Origin: CAZCBN01 sp964496975
GTDB lineage: Bacteria > Planctomycetota > Phycisphaerae > Phycisphaerales > UBA1924
Direction: 5' to 3'
NCBI GenBank assembly: GCA_964496975.1
Contig: CAZCBN010000114.1
Coordinates: 1-10,466, forward strand
Length of the DNA stretch: 10,466 nt
How positions within the stretch are numbered: position 1 is the first letter of the stretch; each line of letters opens with the position of its first letter. The notes under the pieces were generated by a model, which was given only the letters and a program-made list of their open reading frames with translations, was not told the origin of the DNA and made no database searches. The position numbers and the translations under genes were made by a program. Of the stretch, positions 1 through 4,345 are shown in pieces.

Positions 1-1117
1 TGATGTCGTACTGCGCCATCGCGATCGTCGCCGCCCACAGCGCCGTGATCGTCCCGCCCCACGTCACCACGTTCAGGCCCACCAGCAGCGGGTCGGCCAG
101 GAACAACGGCATCGTCCGCGCCACCAGGTACACGCCCGCCGTCACCATCGTCGCCGCGTGGATCAGCGCGCTCACCGGCGTCGGCCCCTCCATCGCGTCC
201 GGCAGCCACACATAGAAAAACACCTGCGCGCTCTTGCCGAACGCGCCCGCCAGCAGCAGCACCGGGATCGCCCACGCCTGCCACGTCTGGCTGAACACCG
301 CGCCCGACGCGTTCCGGTCCGCGTCCACAAGCTCGAACAGCGGCCCGTACTCCAGCGTGCCGAACGTCGTGAACGTCAGCAGCACGCCCATCAGCAGCCC
401 GAGGTCGCCGATGCGGTTCACGATGAACGCCTTCTTCCCCGCGTCCACCGCCGCACGCTTCTTGTAGAAGTACCCGATCAGCAGGTACGAGCAGAGCCCC
501 ACGCCCTCCCACCCGAGGAAGAGCATCAGCAGGTTGTCCCCCATCACCAGGCACGACATGCTGAACACGAACAGGTTGAACGCGCCGAAGAACCGGCAGT
601 AGTCCCCCCCCAGGTCGTGCTCCATGTACTCGCTGGCGTACAACGCGATCAGCGTCGCAAGCCCCGTCACAAACAGCATCCACAGAAGGCTCAGCCCGTC
701 GAAAACAAACGCGAAGTTCGCCGTCAGGCTCTCCCCCGCCCCCGCGCCCCACGCCAGGTTGAACCAGTCAAACGCCTTCACCTCAACCGCAGCGCCCGTG
801 TACGACCCCACCGCGAACAGCAGCGTCAGCAGGAACGACGCCGCGAGCGTCGCCACCGTCACCCACGCCGGCGCCTTGCTGCGGATGCGGTAGGCCCCGA
901 ACAGCCCCATCAACGCCGACGCGCCCAGCGGCAGGAAGGGGATCAGCATCACCCACCAAGGCCCCGCCGCCGCGCCCGCGTGGGCCGCGTCCGCGGCGTG
1001 CGCCGCGTCCACAGAGCCCGCCGCGTCCGGCGCCGCCAGAGCGGCCGACGCCGGGCCCGACAGAAGGCCCGACCGCAGACCGGACATCATCTCAGCCGTC
1101 AGCGTCGAAAACCCCAC
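1..1117 (-). CDS. nuoL: NADH-quinone oxidoreductase subunit L (partial, C-terminus outside window)
   Basis: Membrane antiporter-like subunit of respiratory complex I, thought to couple quinone reduction to proton translocation in the distal membrane arm. About 372 residues are visible; the C-terminus lies beyond the left edge. Family hallmarks seen in order are GWEGVGLCSYLLIGYFYKK (with the conserved Glu), FIVNRIGDLGLLMG, and the stretch from FGKSAQVFFYVWLPDAMEG through TPVSALIHAATMVTAGVYLV, which contains the conserved Lys. I chose the GTG at 1117 because AGAGGGGG (1123-1130) lies just upstream. ATG codons at 1090 and 1087 are in-frame alternatives without a good ribosome binding site. An ATG further in, giving MLIPFLPLG, would match the usual family N-terminus. 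The chosen start leaves an Ala-rich N-terminal extension with DAAHA repeats before the first helix. Family assignment is secure; the start is uncertain. Confidence 0.95.
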   Translation of the reverse strand, partial: MGFSTLTAEMMSGLRSGLLSGPASAALAAPDAAGSVDAAHAADAAHAGAAAGPWWVMLIPFLPLGASALMGLFGAYRIRSKAPAWVTVATLAASFLLTLLFAVGSYTGAAVEVKAFDWFNLAWGAGAGESLTANFAFVFDGLSLLWMLFVTGLATLIALYASEYMEHDLGGDYCRFFGAFNLFVFSMSCLVMGDNLLMLFLGWEGVGLCSYLLIGYFYKKRAAVDAGKKAFIVNRIGDLGLLMGVLLTFTTFGTLEYGPLFELVDADRNASGAVFSQTWQAWAIPVLLLAGAFGKSAQVFFYVWLPDAMEGPTPVSALIHAATMVTAGVYLVARTMPLFLADPLLVGLNVVTWGGTITALWAATIAMAQYDI

Positions 1118-1216
1118 GCCAGCCCCCTCTTGCGCCCGCCCGCCGCGAGCCGTCGATCAGTCCCGTCCATCACCCACAAACACCCACAACCACCACGCCC
1201 CACCCGCCCCCACGCC

Positions 1217-1280
1217 TCGTTGCCTCGATGCCCTGTTGCTTCGATGCCTCGATGCCTCGTTGCCTAGTTGCCTCGATGCC
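1217..1280. repeat. 8-bp tandem repeat array, 8 units
   Basis: Eight contiguous units in perfect 8-base register: TCGTTGCC, TCGATGCC, CTGTTGCT, TCGATGCC, TCGATGCC, TCGTTGCC, TAGTTGCC, TCGATGCC. The units mostly alternate between two variants that differ at one base. The array lies in the nuoK-nuoL spacer. Because 8 is not a multiple of 3, the array translates into changing peptides and is not coding. Its function is unknown. It could be a slippage-prone intergenic repeat of this lineage. Confidence 0.9.
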
Positions 1281-1289
1281 TTCCCCCCC

Positions 1290-1317
1290 CGATCCCCGAT
1301 CGCCAGTCCCCGATCCC
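1290..1317. repeat. 7-bp tandem repeat array, 4 units
   Basis: Four contiguous 7-base units: CGATCCC, CGATCGC, CAGTCCC, CGATCCC. It follows the 8-bp array after a run of eight C (1283-1290) and ends two bases before the nuoK stop codon. On the nuo-sense strand the array therefore begins immediately after nuoK. Role unknown. Confidence 0.8.
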
Positions 1318-1319
1318 CC

Positions 1320-1706
1320 TCACCCCCGCATCTCCGCCCAATCGCTCGCGTCCAGCGTCTCACGCCGGCGGAACAGCAGCACCACCAGCGCCAGCGCCAT
1401 CGCCGCCTCGGCCGCCGCGATCGTCAGCACAAAGATCACGAACGTCTGCCCGTCCACGTTCAGGTGGTACCGCGCGAACGCCACGAGCGCGATCCCCGCC
1501 GCCTGGAACATCAACTCCGTGCACAGGAACATGATGATCAGGTTCCGCCGCGTGATGAACCCGATGATGCCGAGCGCGAACATCGCCGCCGACACGAATA
1601 GGTAGTGCGCCAGCGTCGGCGCCGCCATCACCTCGGGAAAGCCCGACTGCGCGAACGAGAACACCCCGGAACACAGCCCGGCCGCCACAGGGGAAAGACC
1701 GCTCAT
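1320..1706 (-). CDS. nuoK: NADH-quinone oxidoreductase subunit K
   Basis: Small three-helix membrane subunit of complex I (MrpC-like), part of the proton path next to NuoJ and NuoA. The 128 residues include THY-type start-of-core TLAHYLFVSAAMFALGIIGF, the family-typical ITRRN turn, CTELMFQAA with the conserved membrane Glu (E64), and IAAAEAAMALALVVLLFRRR with the second conserved Glu (E100). Start: the ATG at 1706 overlaps the nuoJ TGA by one base (TGATG) and has AGGAGG upstream, so the two genes look translationally coupled. This start gives about 27 residues ahead of the usual beginning. An internal ATG at 1628 (MAAPTLAHYL) would give the standard length of about 100 residues, but its purine run abuts the ATG with almost no spacing. 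Confidence 0.95.
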   Translation of the reverse strand: MSGLSPVAAGLCSGVFSFAQSGFPEVMAAPTLAHYLFVSAAMFALGIIGFITRRNLIIMFLCTELMFQAAGIALVAFARYHLNVDGQTFVIFVLTIAAAEAAMALALVVLLFRRRETLDASDWAEMRG

Positions 1707-2725
1707 CACGCCCCCTCCTCGGCCATCAGGCCAAGCCGCCGCGCCTCGCTCGCCTTCGCGGCCTCCTCGATGTCGACCTGCTTGCGGGCCAGCACCGTCG
1801 CCCCGAGCATCGCCATCAGCAGGATCACGCCCGCGATCTCGATCGTCATCGGGTGGTCGCGCAGCAGGTTCAGGCCGATGCGGTCCACGTTCGTCGCCAC
1901 GAGCTCATCGGGCCACGCGTCCTCCGGCACCGTCACCGTCCGGCTCTCCGCCGCACCCTCGCGCACCTGCTCGTCCACGCCCGGGCCGCCCGGCACGCGC
2001 CGCACCAGCACCACGCGCCGCGCCTCGGCGTCCACGCCCGCGAGCGTCCCGTCGTCGAGCCGCGCCAGGTCCTCCTCGGGGAAGATCAGGCTCCGCGCCC
2101 GCAGCTCGTCCAGCAGCGCCCGCTCCACCTTGCGGGGCAGCGCCGCCAGCACCGCGTCGTCGTCGCCGTCCGCGTTCGCCGGCCGCAGGCCCGCGGCGCC
2201 TCGGAACAGCATCGTCGTCAGCACCGCCAGCAGCACAAAGCCCACCACGCTCCCCGCCGCCGGCTCGCGGGCGCTCGCGTCGTAGTCGCTCAGGCTGTCA
2301 AGGTCGTCCTCCGTCGGCGCCTGCGTCGCCAGCATGATCACGAACAGGTACGTGATCAGGATCGCGCCGGCATAAATGATGATGAGCGCAAACGCCATGA
2401 ACTCCGCGCTCAGCAGCAGATAAAGCCCCGCCGACGCGATGATCGTCAGGATGAAGTAGAGCGCCGAGTACACCGGCCTCGGGTGCGTGATCATCCGCAC
2501 CGCGCTGCCCAGGCCCAGCAGCGCGAAGATGTGGAACGCCGCCGTCGGCAACGCCCCCGGGTTCGCGACGCCCAGCCCCACGATGACGACACCCGCCGCC
2601 ACCGCCGCCACCACCGCGCCCACCGCGAACAGGCTCACGCCCTTCCGCGGCAACGCCAGCGCCACCCCGACCGCGCCGAGTCCGCAGCCCACGTACAGCA
2701 GCAGCGGGTTGATGAGTCCGTCCAC
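1706..2725 (-). CDS. nuoJ: NADH-quinone oxidoreductase subunit J, enlarged
   Basis: Membrane subunit of complex I. The conserved core is at residues 64-132: AFHIFALLGLGSAVRMITH, RPVYSALYFILTII, and ALIIIYAGAILITYLFVIML, the last being the NuoJ signature helix. The protein is 339 residues against the usual 160-200. The extra length lies in two places: two added hydrophobic segments at the N-terminus (about 5-25 and 30-54), and a charged, probably extramembrane stretch (about 175-280) between the fourth and fifth core helices. The last helix (HPMTIEIAGVILLMAMLGA) returns to family pattern. The C-terminal tail is charged and helical. The GTG at 2725 was chosen because the product then opens with a hydrophobic INPLLLYVG segment; only a weak GGGG lies upstream. 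The frame stays open to 2896, but that part reads as Arg/Gly/Pro-rich spacer. Coupled to nuoK downstream. Confidence 0.93.
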   Translation of the reverse strand: MDGLINPLLLYVGCGLGAVGVALALPRKGVSLFAVGAVVAAVAAGVVIVGLGVANPGALPTAAFHIFALLGLGSAVRMITHPRPVYSALYFILTIIASAGLYLLLSAEFMAFALIIIYAGAILITYLFVIMLATQAPTEDDLDSLSDYDASAREPAAGSVVGFVLLAVLTTMLFRGAAGLRPANADGDDDAVLAALPRKVERALLDELRARSLIFPEEDLARLDDGTLAGVDAEARRVVLVRRVPGGPGVDEQVREGAAESRTVTVPEDAWPDELVATNVDRIGLNLLRDHPMTIEIAGVILLMAMLGATVLARKQVDIEEAAKASEARRLGLMAEEGA

Positions 2726-2863
2726 GCTGGTCCCCGCCGGGGGCCGCCCGCCCGGGCACAGGCCCGACGCCCACGCGCCGCGCCGCCGCCCAGACCAACG
2801 ACGCCCAAACCCTTCCGCGGCCGCCCCGATGCTTGCGAACACCAACAACGCCCGCGGGGGCGG

Positions 2864-2892
2864 AGGATAGATCCTGTCTTGCCATACAGCAA
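2864..2892 (-). promoter_or_regulatory. candidate sigma70-type promoter for nuoJKL
   Basis: Reading the minus strand, TTGCTG (2892-2887) is followed after exactly 17 bases by TATCCT (2869-2864), a 3/6 and 4/6 match to the -35 and -10 consensus. Transcription would start near 2857, leaving about 130 bases of leader before the chosen nuoJ start. This is the least GC-rich stretch of the 211-bp spacer between nuoJ and the divergent pgsA. It also contains a small palindrome, GGATAGATCC (2865-2874), overlapping the -10. Inference from sequence only. Confidence 0.4.
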
Positions 2893-2924
2893 CCAATGCG
2901 CCCCCACACCACCCCCCGCCCCAC

Positions 2925-2930
2925 TACCCT
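2925..2930 (+). promoter_or_regulatory. candidate -10 box for pgsA (TACCCT), possibly leaderless
   Basis: TACCCT (TANNNT type) ends six bases before the GTG start of pgsA, and no Shine-Dalgarno sequence is visible. The surrounding sequence (about 2897-2940) is almost pure C with A and T. If the box is used, the mRNA would begin at or next to the start codon. No -35 match was found. Only 3/6 bases match consensus; the support is its position and the parallel with dnaX. Confidence 0.3.
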
Positions 2931-2936
2931 CCCCCC

Positions 2937-3617
2937 GTGCCCCATCCCGCTCCCCGCCCCGCGTCCGCCTGGCAGCGCCACCTGCCCAACGCCCTCACCA
3001 CCCTCCGTCTGCTCCTCGCCGCGGTCTTTGTCGCCCTGCTCTCCTGGCCCGCCAACATCCCCCAAAACAAGGCTCTCCTCCTCGCCGCCACCGCCTGCTT
3101 CACCCTCGCCGCCGTCACCGACGCCCTTGACGGCTTACTCGCCCGGCGTTGGAACGTGGTGTCGGTCTTTGGAAGGATCGCCGACCCCCTCGCCGACAAG
3201 GTGCTGATCCTCGCCGCCTACACCCTGCTTTCGGGGCCTGCCTTCACCATCCTCGACCCCGCCCAGCCGACCGCCCCGGCCCACTCCCTCACCGGCGTCG
3301 CCCCCTGGATGGTGGTGGTCCTGCTCACCCGCGAGCTGCTCATCACCACCCTTCGCGCCACCCTCGAAGGCCGCGGCGTCGACTTCTCCGCCACCCTCGC
3401 CGGCAAGCTGAAAATGATCGCCCAGTCCATCGTTGCCCCGGTGATTCTCCTGGTCTTGGCCCTCGCCGATGACCCACGGCACGGCCTCGCCCGATGGGCA
3501 CCCCCGTTTTTGGCGTGGGCCGTCACCCTGATCACCGCGTGGTCCGCCGTCCCGTACATCGCCCGGGCCGTGCGCGCGACCCTCCCCCGCACCGCGACAG
3601 GCACCGCCGCGCCATGA
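2937..3617 (+). CDS. pgsA: CDP-diacylglycerol-glycerol-3-phosphate 3-phosphatidyltransferase
   Basis: Inner-membrane enzyme that joins CDP-diacylglycerol and sn-glycerol 3-phosphate to form phosphatidylglycerophosphate, the committed step to phosphatidylglycerol and cardiolipin. The 226-residue product carries the complete CDP-alcohol phosphotransferase signature: D62, D65-G66, A69-R70, G79, D83, D87, where the four Asp bind the catalytic metals. Hydrophobic segments lie near 20-36, 46-60, 88-100, 122-138, 160-177 and 188-208. RELLITTLR (132-140) is typical of PgsA rather than other family members. The GTG start gives a normal N-terminus (LPNALTTLRLLLA). The stop overlaps the pgpA start as ATGA, and pgpA encodes the next enzyme, which supports the specific assignment. 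Its coding strand is markedly C-rich (for example 30 C to 12 G in 3001-3060), unlike the genes to its right. Confidence 0.93.
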   Translation: MPHPAPRPASAWQRHLPNALTTLRLLLAAVFVALLSWPANIPQNKALLLAATACFTLAAVTDALDGLLARRWNVVSVFGRIADPLADKVLILAAYTLLSGPAFTILDPAQPTAPAHSLTGVAPWMVVVLLTRELLITTLRATLEGRGVDFSATLAGKLKMIAQSIVAPVILLVLALADDPRHGLARWAPPFLAWAVTLITAWSAVPYIARAVRATLPRTATGTAAP

Positions 3618-4174
3618 AGCACGACGCCCCGATCCGCGACCGCATCGGCATCGCCCTCATCACCTCCGGGGGGCTCGGGCGGCTGCGGCCCGCACCCGGG
3701 ACGTGGGGGTCGCTTCCACCGGTGGCCGTCGCGGCGATCGGGGGTGGGGCCTGCCTCATCTCGGATGTGCCGGCCGACACCATCACGCTCCTGGTGAGCC
3801 TCATTCTGGGTGCCCTGCTCGCCGCCGCCAGCCTCGCGTGCGTGGTCTGGGGCGACGTGGCCGAGGCGCGGTTCAACGGCAAAGACCCCTCGGAAGTGGT
3901 CGCCGACGAAACTGCAGGCCAATCGCTCGCCCTGCTCGCGCTCCCGGTGGCGGCCTATGGCTCGTGGGAGGCGCTCGCCGCGACGCTGGCGGTGGGATTT
4001 CTTTTTTTCCGCGCGTTCGACATCTGGAAGCCCACGCCGGCCCGGGGCTTGCAACGCGTTCCGGGGGGGTGGGGCATTCTTTTGGATGACCTCGTCGCGG
4101 GTGGGTACGCCTGGGTCGTCACACGGGTGTTTGTCTGGATCGTGGTGCCGGTGATCGGCCCTGAGCCTTTGTAA
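3614..4174 (+). CDS. pgpA: phosphatidylglycerophosphatase A
   Basis: Membrane phosphatase that removes the phosphate from phosphatidylglycerophosphate to give phosphatidylglycerol, the product step after PgsA. The 186 residues show the PgpA family blocks: GLGRLRPAPGTWGSL (20-34), the DPSEVVADETAGQ acidic block (91-103) and FFRAFDIWKPTPARGLQ (131-147), followed by GGWGILLDDLVAGGYA (151-166) with the conserved paired Asp. Hydrophobic helices lie at about 35-50, 57-80, 104-133 and 166-182. The start ATG at 3614 overlaps the pgsA TGA by four bases, implying coupled translation. The frame is open upstream to 3494, but that part overlaps pgsA and is not PgpA-like. Length is normal for the family. 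Confidence 0.94.
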   Translation: MKHDAPIRDRIGIALITSGGLGRLRPAPGTWGSLPPVAVAAIGGGACLISDVPADTITLLVSLILGALLAAASLACVVWGDVAEARFNGKDPSEVVADETAGQSLALLALPVAAYGSWEALAATLAVGFLFFRAFDIWKPTPARGLQRVPGGWGILLDDLVAGGYAWVVTRVFVWIVVPVIGPEPL

Positions 4175-4212
4175 AGATTTCGCAAAGCGATGGTGAAGAC
4201 CGGTCGGGTCTG

Positions 4213-4241
4213 TTGACGGCCGGGGGGTTGAGTCGGATTCT
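4213..4241 (+). promoter_or_regulatory. candidate promoter upstream of the phosphoesterase gene
   Basis: TTGACG (4213-4218, 5/6 match to -35) is followed after 17 bases by GATTCT (4236-4241, 3/6 match to -10). It lies in the 171-bp spacer after pgpA, downstream of a small stem AGACC/GGTCT (4197-4211) that has no T-run. Start would be near 4249, giving a leader of about 100 bases. Weak support from sequence alone. Confidence 0.3.
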
Positions 4242-4321
4242 CCGGACGGATTCGGGGGGGCACGGCGGCGGCCTGGGCGTTCGGCGGTGGTGCCGGGCGC
4301 TGGGCGCAGCGACTGAGATTT

Positions 4322-4342
4322 CCCCCCCCCCGGCCGGAGAAG
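4322..4342 (+). promoter_or_regulatory. C10 tract and Shine-Dalgarno of the phosphoesterase gene
   Basis: A run of ten C (4322-4331) sits directly before CGGCC and GGAGAAG (4336-4342). GGAGA is five bases from the ATG at 4346, a good ribosome binding site that fixes this start. The homopolymer could change length by slippage and could pair with the G-rich leader. Confidence 0.6.
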
Positions 4343-4345
4343 ACC

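Noticed and set aside
158..1267. A 369-codon plus-strand frame rich in Arg, Gln and His
   Set aside because: It is antisense to nuoL, whose motifs are unambiguous, and continues through the 8-bp repeat array.
1217..1317. CRISPR array
   Set aside because: The repeats are 7-8 bp, contiguous and without spacers, and no cas genes are present.
1157..1363. A 68-codon minus-strand frame reading through both tandem arrays
   Set aside because: The peptide is produced by the 8-bp and 7-bp repeats and overlaps the end of nuoK; no ribosome binding site or family resemblance.
2726..3700. Replication origin, suggested by the composition switch and divergent genes
   Set aside because: No DnaA-box cluster and no AT-rich unwinding region are visible. 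The composition switch is reported as an observation only.
4197..4211. Intrinsic terminator after pgpA
   Set aside because: The AGACC/GGTCT stem is only 5 bp and is not followed by a T-run.
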